NCBI RefSeq assembly: GCF_018122595.1
Contig: NZ_JAGRQH010000001.1
Location: forward strand, 434,001 to 498,000
Direction: 5' to 3'
From: Neokomagataea anthophila
Lineage (GTDB): Bacteria; Pseudomonadota; Alphaproteobacteria; Acetobacterales; Acetobacteraceae
Length of the DNA stretch: 64,000 bases
The notes below the pieces were generated by a model, which made no database searches, was not told the origin of the DNA, and saw only the letters and a program-made list of their open reading frames with translations. The position numbers and the translations under genes are program-made. Positions 30,285 to 38,114 of the stretch are shown here, in pieces. The stretch's first letter is position 1, and each line of letters begins with the position of its first letter.

Positions 30285-30779
30285 TCATGGCAAAGGGGGT
30301 AATGCTCCACGGCGCTTCAATCCATGCCAGCTTAAAAAAGTATCCGCTAAGAAAAACGATAACGCCCCAACCGTACACATCAAAGCCAAACCAAAAAGCG
30401 CTAACATCCAAGACGATGTCCCTGCATCACGCAACGACCCAACAAACAACGCCATCGCCGCGCCGCACGTCGCGGCACCCCCCGTCCCATTCAGCAAAAT
30501 AGCCGCATCCAACACAAAAATACGCCGCTGCAAATGAACAGCATGCGCTTCCAAATGCTTACGATCCACGGGCTCCATCGGCGCTTCACTCTCCACAATT
30601 GGAGCCGTAAGTTGTTTATGAATCGCCTCTAAATGATCTGATACACGGGCCAGACGCGTGTTGAACACGTTAATCAAAGTCCCAATACCGGACAGCATGA
30701 AAACCGGCGTCAATGCAACTTGGATCAGGTGTGCCGCGCTACCCACAGGGTCAATATCGGTGGAAGTCTGAAAAAACAT
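30285..30779 (-). CDS. DUF2721 family membrane protein
   Basis: 164 residues from the ATG of MFFQTSTDIDPVG; a longer frame to 30962 overlaps the divergent gene's promoter and is rejected. A first membrane segment (about 15-35) is followed by a charged helix with LARVSDHLEAIHKQL, then two to three more segments. This is the layout of the uncharacterised DUF2721 family. Divergent from the creatininase-like gene. Function unknown. Confidence 0.75.
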   Translation of the reverse strand: MFFQTSTDIDPVGSAAHLIQVALTPVFMLSGIGTLINVFNTRLARVSDHLEAIHKQLTAPIVESEAPMEPVDRKHLEAHAVHLQRRIFVLDAAILLNGTGGAATCGAAMALFVGSLRDAGTSSWMLALFGLALMCTVGALSFFLADTFLSWHGLKRRGALPPLP

Positions 30780-30937
30780 AATGTCTCTATCGGTTCCGCT
30801 ACAGTTCTTCGCGCTTGAAAGCCACGCAACATATGGCAGCCCACCGCCCGAATACGCTCTATAACGCCCCCCTACTGGAAAGGCTTCGTCCTTATAGAGT
30901 AATAAATACCACACCTCACAACACGGAAGGATGGCAC

Positions 30938-31786
30938 ATGCGCCTCTGGCGGCCTCTCTCACGTCTCGCGCTTTTTATCGGCACGTCCTTCGCTGCATTG
31001 ACCGGCCCTCTCGCTCCAGCCCATGCAGCCGAAAGCTGCACTGGCCTTGCTCAACATGTTGAGCTCAGTTGCCAGAGTTGGACCGATATTAACGCGCAGC
31101 TTCAGGCCGGAACGCACACCATCATCATTCCTATTGGTGGAACAGAACAAAGCGGCCCCTTTATCGGCGTTGGCAAACATAATGTCCGCGCCCTTGCCCT
31201 AGCGGATATGATCGCCAACACCGTTGGGCAAACGCTCGTTGCACCCGTCATTGCTTATGTCCCTGAAGGCAGCACTACACCACGTACGTCCCATATGCGC
31301 TTTCCCGGCACCATCTCTGTCCCCCCCACCGTGTTCACGGGCCTTCTCCAAGGCGCTGCTGAAAGTTTCCGTGTACAAGGCTTCCATAATATCATTTTTC
31401 TCGGGGATCACGGCGGCTATCAAAGCCTGATGACCGAGACGGCCCAAACCCTCAATAAACGCTGGAAAGGCACCGCTTACGCCCTCGCCGCCACCAGCTA
31501 TTATGAAGCTATTCCCAACGCATTCGCTGATGCCCTCCGCGCCAAAGGCTATGGTGCAGATGTTGGCAAACATGCCGAACTCAGCGACACATCTCTCATG
31601 CTGGCTGTTGACCCATCTCTCGTCCATAGTGATGCTTTACGACATGCGTCAAAGCCAACCACAGCAGATGGAGTCTATGGAGGCGATCCGCGCCCTGCCA
31701 CAGCAGCGCTCGGCCAGATTGGTACCTCTCTTCAAATACAGGCCGGGGTTGCGGCCATTCAATCCTTTAAGGAGAAGCACCCATGA
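30938..31786 (+). CDS. Exported creatininase-like protein with changed metal ligands
   Basis: 282 residues from the ATG at 30938 (GGAAGGA upstream). Signal peptide to about APAHA. The fold words PIGGTEQSGPF, FLGDHGGYQ and KHAELSDTSLMLA place it in the creatininase family. Compared with Pseudomonas creatininase, Glu34 and His120 are kept, but His36 reads Ser, Asp45 reads His and Glu122 reads Gly. So the metal site is different or absent and the classic reaction is uncertain. It overlaps the beta-propeller gene by ATGA, and both products are exported, suggesting a joint periplasmic role. Confidence 0.75.
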   Translation: MRLWRPLSRLALFIGTSFAALTGPLAPAHAAESCTGLAQHVELSCQSWTDINAQLQAGTHTIIIPIGGTEQSGPFIGVGKHNVRALALADMIANTVGQTLVAPVIAYVPEGSTTPRTSHMRFPGTISVPPTVFTGLLQGAAESFRVQGFHNIIFLGDHGGYQSLMTETAQTLNKRWKGTAYALAATSYYEAIPNAFADALRAKGYGADVGKHAELSDTSLMLAVDPSLVHSDALRHASKPTTADGVYGGDPRPATAALGQIGTSLQIQAGVAAIQSFKEKHP

Positions 31787-33015
31787 CATTTACCCCTCGT
31801 TCCCTCCGCGTTGCTAGCGCTGCCGCGTTGAGCCTGCTGTTCGGCACAGCACTCTCCGCACATGCACAAACAGTGGACACTACACCAGCACAGCCAATAG
31901 CCGCACCAACCCCGGCAGATGCAACGACCGCTCCTTCCACTGTGCACACCATTCCGGGCATGCCGGCCGTCATCAACCCCAACAACATTTACAGTGAGGC
32001 AAGCGCTGGCCGGGTTGCCCCAGCCATCGCCAATGACCCCGCACGCATCTATGTGCCCAACCTGCGCGGCAACAGCGTTTCCGTCATTGATCCGCAGACC
32101 TTCAAAGTCGTGAAAACGATTCCAGTTGGTCGTTCACCACAGCATGTAGTGCCAAGCTGGGATCTGCGTACCCTTTGGGTCACAAATAACAGTGAAGGGC
32201 GCTCTGACGGTTCCCTCACCCCCATCGACCCTGCCACCACATTACGCGGCAAAGATGTGGTCGTAGATGACCCGTACAACATGTACTTCACCCCCGATGG
32301 CCGCTACGCTATTACCGTTGCTGAAGCCCATGAACGCCTCGATTTCCGTGACCCGCACACCATGGAACTCAAAGGCTCCGTCTCAGCACCACAATGTAAG
32401 GGCATCAACCATGCCAACTTCGCAGCCGATGGCAGCTACGCCATCTTTACCTGTGAATTTGGCGGTTATGTTGCCAAAATTGATACCGTCAATCTCAAAC
32501 TGCTCGGTATGCTCAAACTGTCACGCGGCGGCATGCCACAAGACATTATGGCCGCACCAAACGGACGTAAGTTTTACGTTGCAGACATGATGGCCAACGG
32601 CGTGTTCGTCCTCGATGGCGATACATTCCGTGAAACCGGCTTCATCCCCACCGGCATCGGTACGCACGGCATGTACCCAAGCCGCGATGCCAGCGTGCTC
32701 TACGTTGCTAACCGTGGTTCCAACAAAATCCATGGCCCACGCCGCGGCCCCGGCAGCGTCTCCGTGATTGATTTTGCCACAGACAAAGTTCTGAAAACAT
32801 GGCCCATCCCCGGCGGCGGCAGCCCCGATATGGGCAATGTCAGCGCAGACGGCAAGCTCCTCTGGCTCTCCGGCCGCTTTGATGACGTTGTCTACGCCAT
32901 TGATACGGATACCGGTGCAGTCCGCAAGATCCCCGTCGGGGCAGAGCCACATGGCCTCGCCGTCTGGCCACAACCCGGCCGCTACAGCATCGGCCATACA
33001 GGCCTCATGCGCTAA
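31783..33015 (+). CDS. YncE-like exported beta-propeller protein
   Basis: 410 residues. Signal peptide with a likely cut after SAHAQ. About seven repeats follow of the type VSVIDPQTFKVVKTIPVGRS, ending TDTGAVRKIPVGAEPHGLAV, the YVTN/cytochrome-D1-like propeller. No heme-binding CxxCH is present. Such proteins bind ligands or DNA or act as partner subunits, and most have no known role. It is translationally coupled to the creatininase-like gene and followed by a strong terminator. Confidence 0.82.
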   Translation: MTFTPRSLRVASAAALSLLFGTALSAHAQTVDTTPAQPIAAPTPADATTAPSTVHTIPGMPAVINPNNIYSEASAGRVAPAIANDPARIYVPNLRGNSVSVIDPQTFKVVKTIPVGRSPQHVVPSWDLRTLWVTNNSEGRSDGSLTPIDPATTLRGKDVVVDDPYNMYFTPDGRYAITVAEAHERLDFRDPHTMELKGSVSAPQCKGINHANFAADGSYAIFTCEFGGYVAKIDTVNLKLLGMLKLSRGGMPQDIMAAPNGRKFYVADMMANGVFVLDGDTFRETGFIPTGIGTHGMYPSRDASVLYVANRGSNKIHGPRRGPGSVSVIDFATDKVLKTWPIPGGGSPDMGNVSADGKLLWLSGRFDDVVYAIDTDTGAVRKIPVGAEPHGLAVWPQPGRYSIGHTGLMR

Positions 33016-33030
33016 GTTATAGCCCCACAA

Positions 33031-33062
33031 AAAAAGCCCCGGTTCACGCCGGGGCTTTTTTA
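33031..33062. terminator. Strong bidirectional Rho-independent terminator
   Basis: AAAAAGCCCCGG and CCGGGGCTTTTT form a perfect 12-bp stem around TTCACG, with A- and T-runs on either side. It ends the propeller transcript on the plus strand and the SDR transcript on the minus strand. Confidence 0.95.
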
Positions 33063-33083
33063 CATCCACTTCACACGGTCACA

Positions 33084-33839
33084 TCATCCAACCGTTTTAT
33101 TAACCGCCAAACCACCTGAAGCCTGACAGACCGGCATAATCTCCATCGAATTCACATTCATATGCCACGGCAAACGCACCAGCCATGAGACCGTCTCTGC
33201 AATGTCTTCAGGCTGCAAGGGCGTCGTCCCCGCATAAACAGCTTCAGCCTTCGCATCATCGCGCAAACGCACATTGCTGAACTCACTGCCACCACATAGG
33301 CCCGGCTCAATATTCGTCACACGGATTTTCGTGCCCAACACATCCGTGCGGAGATTACGGCTAAACTGGCTCACAAATGCTTTGGTCGCCCCGTAAACAT
33401 TTCCGCCCATATACGGATATGTCCCCGCCGTACTACCAAGCGTCATGATATACCCAGCATTACGCGCCACCATTTGCGGCAAAAAGGCCCGCGTCAGTTC
33501 CACAACACCAGACACATTCGTGGCAATCATCGTTTCCCAATCATCAGGATTCGAATCCTGTGCCCGATCAACACCTAACGCCAAACCCGCATTATTGATC
33601 AGCACATCCACCACGTCCCAACCCGACGGTAACCGCTCTGGCAACGCACGCAGCGCAGCTTTGTCCTGCATGTCCAACGTCACAGGAAGAACATGACCTC
33701 CCAACTCCGCACGCAATGCTTCTAAACGCTCTGTACGACGCCCCGTCGCAATGACCCGATGCCCATCTCGCACCAATCTCTCGGTAATAGCACGACCAAA
33801 ACCCGCCGTAGCCCCCGTCACCAATACTGTTTGAGACAT
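33084..33839 (-). CDS. YdfG-like short-chain dehydrogenase
   Basis: 251 residues from the ATG at 33839, which has GGAGGG just upstream. Cofactor motif GATAGFG and an Arg-Arg pair (ATGRRTERL) point to NADP. NNAG, the catalytic Ser in TLGSTAG and YGATK are all present. The layout, including NIEPGLCGGSEFS, resembles the NADP-dependent 3-hydroxy acid/serine dehydrogenases (YdfG). Substrate inferred only. Confidence 0.88.
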   Translation of the reverse strand: MSQTVLVTGATAGFGRAITERLVRDGHRVIATGRRTERLEALRAELGGHVLPVTLDMQDKAALRALPERLPSGWDVVDVLINNAGLALGVDRAQDSNPDDWETMIATNVSGVVELTRAFLPQMVARNAGYIMTLGSTAGTYPYMGGNVYGATKAFVSQFSRNLRTDVLGTKIRVTNIEPGLCGGSEFSNVRLRDDAKAEAVYAGTTPLQPEDIAETVSWLVRLPWHMNVNSMEIMPVCQASGGLAVNKTVG

Positions 33840-33939
33840 CTTACCCTCCACCAACTGCACCCATTGAATACGATGCGATTCCGTCATTATTCATGACAAA
33901 TGCTTGCAAACAAAGGCGAAATTCTCGCATGTTACACGG

Positions 33940-34524
33940 ATGACGAACACTTTCTCCGGACAGAACGAAAACCTCACTGGGAAACTGCTCATCGCAGCCC
34001 CTCAACTCGCTGACACCTTTTTTGCCCAGAGTGTCATCTATGTATGCAGCCACTCTACCACCCAAGGGGCCATGGGCCTCATTATCAATAAGCGCGTCTT
34101 CAAACCTTCGATTGGGGAGATTTTTAGCCAACTCTCCGTAGAACCTAATCCACCCAAGCGCGCTCTCCCACTCTGCCTCGGTGGCCCCGTTGATCATGAC
34201 CGCGGCTTTATCCTCCACAGCGCAGACTGGCAACATGAAGGCGGCATCACCGTCACGGACAATACGCGTCTCACCGCCAATTTAGACATCCTCAAAGAGA
34301 TCGCCGCCGGAAAAGGCCCCGAACGCGCTATCATGGCACTTGGTCATGCCTCTTGGTCTGCCGGTCAGTTGGAAAATGAGATCTTAAAAGACTCCTCATG
34401 GCTCGTTGCCCCCGCAGACCAAGACCTCATCTTCAGCACACAATACGCCGATAAATGGCGCAAAGCCCTCACCTCTATTCAGATCGACCCATTGCGCCTC
34501 TCTCCCCATACCGGAGAAGCCTAA
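33940..34524 (+). CDS. YqgE/AlgH family protein
   Basis: 194 residues from the ATG of MTNTFSGQN. Family words: GKLLIAAPQLADTFFAQSVI, GAMGLIINKR and LPLCLGGPVDHDRGFILHS. The biochemical role of YqgE/AlgH is not settled; the name comes from alginate control in Pseudomonas. It begins 100 bases from the divergent SDR gene. Confidence 0.9.
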   Translation: MTNTFSGQNENLTGKLLIAAPQLADTFFAQSVIYVCSHSTTQGAMGLIINKRVFKPSIGEIFSQLSVEPNPPKRALPLCLGGPVDHDRGFILHSADWQHEGGITVTDNTRLTANLDILKEIAAGKGPERAIMALGHASWSAGQLENEILKDSSWLVAPADQDLIFSTQYADKWRKALTSIQIDPLRLSPHTGEA

Positions 34525-34527
34525 AGC

Positions 34528-34551
34528 TTGTCAGAAACGCTCCACTGACAA
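34528..34551 (+). terminator. Short hairpin after yqgE
   Basis: TTGTCAG and CTGACAA form a 7-bp stem 3 bases past the stop, followed by TAATTTACC. A weak terminator at best. Confidence 0.35.
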
Positions 34552-34734
34552 TAATTTACCCACTGCTCTACCCAAGGAAATCACACCACTCTCTTAATCC
34601 AAAAGGCACCCAACAGAATGGGCTATAAAATGCCCTCCATCTTTGTCACGGTATCATGAACAAAAAGATGCGCCCGAATATAAGAGAGTCGCTTATACTC
34701 TCCCCTCTATAGTCTTGGCAGAAAGCATCTGGTT

Positions 34735-35394
34735 ATGTCCTCCGCATTGCCCATCCTCCATGTGTATGAACACTGCCCATTCTGCGTAAAAGCGCGTATG
34801 ATTTTCGGATTGCATGCACTGCCTTTCGAAAAGCGTATTTTCCTCCATGATGACACGACTGGCCCAACCGAGATGGTTGGGCGTAAAGTTGTACCAATCC
34901 TTGAAGAAAACGGGACTTTCATGCCCGAAAGCCTCGATATCATCGCACATATTGAGAAGAGCGCCCCCACACCACTCCTCACCGGCCCACTCAATGACGC
35001 CATCACTCAATGGCTCTCCAGCATTGCCGCACCTGCTTATAAACTTCTCATACCGCGCGTAGCCTCTGCCCCATTCCCAGAGTTTTCCACCACGTCCGCA
35101 CGCGCCAACTTCATCCGCCGCAAAGAAAGGGCCGAACATCCTTTCGGCATTATTCTGGACAACAGCACGGACGACATTCAGCACATCAACCAAAAGCTCC
35201 TAGAGCTTGCCCCTCTGATCCAATCCCCTAGCGCCGTAAACGGCACTTTATCTTACGATGACCTGCATCTCTTCGCTCAACTGCGCAGCCTGTCGCTCAT
35301 TCGCGGAATTCACTACCCAGTTGAAGTTGATGCCTATCGCCACACCATGAGCGAACGAGCGCGTGTACCCTTGTTAGAGGTCTTCGCCGTCTAA
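34735..35394 (+). CDS. grxB: Glutaredoxin 2 type (GST-fold)
   Basis: 219 residues. The N-terminal glutaredoxin domain has the active site EHCPFCVKARMIFGL and VGRKVVPILEENG, closely matching E. coli Grx2; a C-terminal helical GST-like domain follows. It reduces glutathione-mixed disulfides in the cytosol. It fits the redox theme of the window (AhpCF, OxyR, DsbD). Confidence 0.92.
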   Translation: MSSALPILHVYEHCPFCVKARMIFGLHALPFEKRIFLHDDTTGPTEMVGRKVVPILEENGTFMPESLDIIAHIEKSAPTPLLTGPLNDAITQWLSSIAAPAYKLLIPRVASAPFPEFSTTSARANFIRRKERAEHPFGIILDNSTDDIQHINQKLLELAPLIQSPSAVNGTLSYDDLHLFAQLRSLSLIRGIHYPVEVDAYRHTMSERARVPLLEVFAV

Positions 35395-35459
35395 CCGTCA
35401 CAGAAACTTTTTGTACAACCCATTGCCTCGCCCATAACAATTTGGCGTAAAGAAACACT

Positions 35460-36710
35460 ATGAAAATGCGTTTTTCTTCCCTCCTCTCCCTCGGCGCGCT
35501 CCTCGCCGGGTCCTTGCTCTCCGGCTGTGCGACCACGCCGCAGACATCACAAGATAATACCGCCACCGAACCAACACCGGTCATTCTGGTGTCACTCGAT
35601 GGCTTCCGGACGGAGTATCTCTCCCGTGGGCTGACGCCCCATATCGCTGCCATCGCACAAAACGGCATCACCACCACCGCGATGCACCCTTCTTTCCCCT
35701 CCATCACCTTCCCAAACCACTATACGCTGGTGACCGGTTTGCGCCCCGACCATCACGGCATCGTCGGCAATACAATGACGGACCCCGCTCACCCCGGCGT
35801 CACCTTCACAATGGCCAGCAAAGAATCCTACTGGTGGGATGAAGCCGAGCCAATTTGGGTCACAGCCAAAAAACAGGGACTCAAAGTCGCCACCATGTTC
35901 TGGCCTGGCTCCGAAAGCGAAATCCACGGCATCCGCCCCGATGATTACAGCGCTTTTGATAAAAGCATGACGGATGATCAGCGCGTTAACAAACTCCTCA
36001 GCTGGTTTGATGTTCCTGCCAAAGACCGCCCTCGCTTCGCGACCCTCTACTTCAACACAACCGATACAAACGGGCACCACTTTGGCCCCAACTCACCACA
36101 GGTCAATGATGCCCTGCGCGATGTCGATGAAGGCGTTAACCGCCTGATGGAAGGCCTTGCCAGCCGCCACATCAAAGCCGACGTCATCGTCGTTGCTGAT
36201 CACGGCATGTCCGAGATTGGAGACAACCACTTCATCGTTTTGGATAAGGTCGCACCGGCAGCATCGTTTAACTTTATCACCGGCGGCGCGTACGCTGGCG
36301 TCAACGCCCAGCCGGGCAAGACCAAAGTGCTCGAAGCCGGATTGCTCCATAAGCATGACCACATGCAGTGCTGGCGCAAAGGCGAAATCCCTGAGCGCCT
36401 GCACTACGGCACCAACCCACGCGTGCCAGATTATATCTGCTTAGCGGATCCGGGCTGGGTCGTGCTCAAAACAAAGCCCGCTGCCAACCACCCTCCCATT
36501 AAGGGCGATCATGGCTATGACCCTGCTTCTCCGGACATGAATGCCCTATTCGTTGCTTCCGGACCGGACTTCCCGGCTGGCAAAGTCCTCGCCCCTTTTG
36601 ACAACGTAGATGTCTACCCATTGGTCATGCAGTTGCTCAAAGTTCAAGCTCAGCCAAATGACGGCACATTAGCACCCTTCGTGCCTTTGCTGACCATGAA
36701 CCCAACCTAA
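35460..36710 (+). CDS. Nucleotide pyrophosphatase/phosphodiesterase-like lipoprotein
   Basis: 416 residues. Lipobox LLSGC (Cys23). Two-metal alkaline-phosphatase fold: D47 in LVSLDGF, the nucleophile Thr83 in FPSITFPNHYTLVTG, then NTTDTNGHHFGP, VADHGMSE and GDHGYDP for metal binding. The family splits phosphodiester or pyrophosphate bonds in nucleotides or lipid headgroups outside the cytoplasm. It starts 65 bases after grxB and ends at a hairpin. Confidence 0.9.
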   Translation: MKMRFSSLLSLGALLAGSLLSGCATTPQTSQDNTATEPTPVILVSLDGFRTEYLSRGLTPHIAAIAQNGITTTAMHPSFPSITFPNHYTLVTGLRPDHHGIVGNTMTDPAHPGVTFTMASKESYWWDEAEPIWVTAKKQGLKVATMFWPGSESEIHGIRPDDYSAFDKSMTDDQRVNKLLSWFDVPAKDRPRFATLYFNTTDTNGHHFGPNSPQVNDALRDVDEGVNRLMEGLASRHIKADVIVVADHGMSEIGDNHFIVLDKVAPAASFNFITGGAYAGVNAQPGKTKVLEAGLLHKHDHMQCWRKGEIPERLHYGTNPRVPDYICLADPGWVVLKTKPAANHPPIKGDHGYDPASPDMNALFVASGPDFPAGKVLAPFDNVDVYPLVMQLLKVQAQPNDGTLAPFVPLLTMNPT

Positions 36711-36725
36711 ACCTTCATACCAATA

Positions 36726-36753
36726 CAGGCTGAGAGGTCACCTTCTCAGCCTG
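36726..36753. terminator. Hairpin between convergent genes
   Basis: CAGGCTGAGA and TCTCAGCCTG form a 10-bp stem just after the phosphodiesterase gene and 80 bases from the stop of the convergent barrel gene. No long T-run. Confidence 0.55.
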
Positions 36754-36833
36754 CTTCAACTCTCCCCCAACACCACCTATCTGGCACATTGGGGCAGCCT
36801 ATCCACCCTCATAAAAAAACGACGAACCAAGCG

Positions 36834-37850
36834 TTACAAACTCCAGTTCACCGCCAGCATCGGCGTTACACTCGCAGCCGTATTACGCCCTTGGAATGTG
36901 ATGCCCGCACCTGCGATCACACCCACCATCCCCGTAATATTATACTCCAAAGCTGGCGCAATCATGAGCGAGTAAGAAGCCGGCGCATTATCTTGGAACA
37001 CACTCCCCCCCTTACTCCGTCCATGCACACGCACAGCATCACTCTGCGACACGATAAAATCCGTCGCAAAAACCCAATGCTTGGTAATGCTGTACTCGTT
37101 TGACAGATTAAACACCGAACCCTGCCCAACGGAAACATGCCCTTCAAAACCCGGCAATGTTCCATAAACAGAACGCCCTTCAAGATGGCGCCCCGTCGGC
37201 ACAACATAAGAGTAATTCAACCGCACACGATCTAAGCGACCATTCGGCAACCAAACATAAGACTGTGCAAAAACCGAAAGCTGCTCACTAAACACACCCG
37301 ACCCAATCGGGTTCGCGGATTCTGATAGATGGTCAATACGCTCAACCGGTAGTGTTTCTTGAAAGTCCAACGACACTGTCGGCAAAGAGCTTTCCTTCGG
37401 CGGATGCCAAATCCGATATTGCATTTTCACAGCAACATCACCCACGTGAATCCCACGATATGGTGCAAAAGCACGGCTACTATTATAGCCAAAATTAGCC
37501 TTCACCCCGACCATAAGGTTCGAGGTCAAGCCATAATAAAGTGGGTTAAAAGAGCGTACATGATTCACCACTGGCCCTGACTGATGCTGCCCTCTGGCCG
37601 AGTACGTGCCGTAAGACATCACATTCCATAAATACGGCTCAAAGAACGCACTCCCTTGTGGCAGTGTCGCCGCCGTCGAGGAATACAACGACCCAGTCAC
37701 CCAAAAGTCATTCAAGGACTGACGCTGGTCATTCGCCTGAGCAACACCAGCCGAAAATAACACAGCAATAATAGCGAAGGGTTTTAACCTCTGCTCTGAA
37801 CACAACCTAAAAGAAAACCTATTCTTTTTAAGATACGTGCAGAACGTCAA
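36834..37850 (-). CDS. Outer-membrane beta-barrel, phenol-degradation MetA-like
   Basis: 338 residues. Signal-like stretch FAIIAVLFSAGVAQA at about 25-39, then barrel strands (FFEPYLWNVMSYG; SYVVPTGRHLEG; NYSYVVPTG; VIAGAGITFQG) ending in NWSL. Resembles the putative transporter family named after the phenol MetA pathway; actual cargo unknown. The start is unusual: TTG at 37850 behind GAGGAG, while an out-of-frame ATG a few bases upstream opens a 9-codon peptide. A TTG at 37805 would give a tighter signal peptide. Confidence 0.7.
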   Translation of the reverse strand: MTFCTYLKKNRFSFRLCSEQRLKPFAIIAVLFSAGVAQANDQRQSLNDFWVTGSLYSSTAATLPQGSAFFEPYLWNVMSYGTYSARGQHQSGPVVNHVRSFNPLYYGLTSNLMVGVKANFGYNSSRAFAPYRGIHVGDVAVKMQYRIWHPPKESSLPTVSLDFQETLPVERIDHLSESANPIGSGVFSEQLSVFAQSYVWLPNGRLDRVRLNYSYVVPTGRHLEGRSVYGTLPGFEGHVSVGQGSVFNLSNEYSITKHWVFATDFIVSQSDAVRVHGRSKGGSVFQDNAPASYSLMIAPALEYNITGMVGVIAGAGITFQGRNTAASVTPMLAVNWSL

Positions 37851-37966
37851 TCATCATCTCCTCAAACATTATCGAGATGAGCAATATTCGTGAAGTCGTT
37901 GCAAAAACAGTACAAATAGACACCACCCCGAAGCAGGCTATTTGATACAAAATATTGCTCTATAAT

Positions 37967-38051
37967 AAAAAACCGTCACATCCGAGGATATGACGGCTCC
38001 CACCACATGGTGGTGGTACTGCTTTTCCCTGCCACCATGACTTTAGTGGCA
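37967..38051 (-). terminator. Terminator plus two extra hairpins in the helicase 3' region
   Basis: Reading away from the helicase gene, three stems follow in order: TGCCAC/GTGGCA (38030-38051), CCACCAC/GTGGTGG with a 3-base loop (38000-38016), and a final CCGTCATATCC/GGATGTGACGG stem (37973-37996) followed by TTTTTT. The last is a classic Rho-independent terminator; the other two lengthen the structured 3' end. Confidence 0.8.
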
Positions 38052-38114
38052 AGGAATAACAGAGAAAACAACTCTTTCTTTAAAGTAAAAGAAAAAAGTT
38101 TTATTTCGTTTTCG

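Noticed and set aside
30780-30962. Longer N-terminus for the DUF2721 protein
   Set aside because: It would overlap the promoter and start of the divergent creatininase-like gene; DUF2721 begins at MFFQTS.
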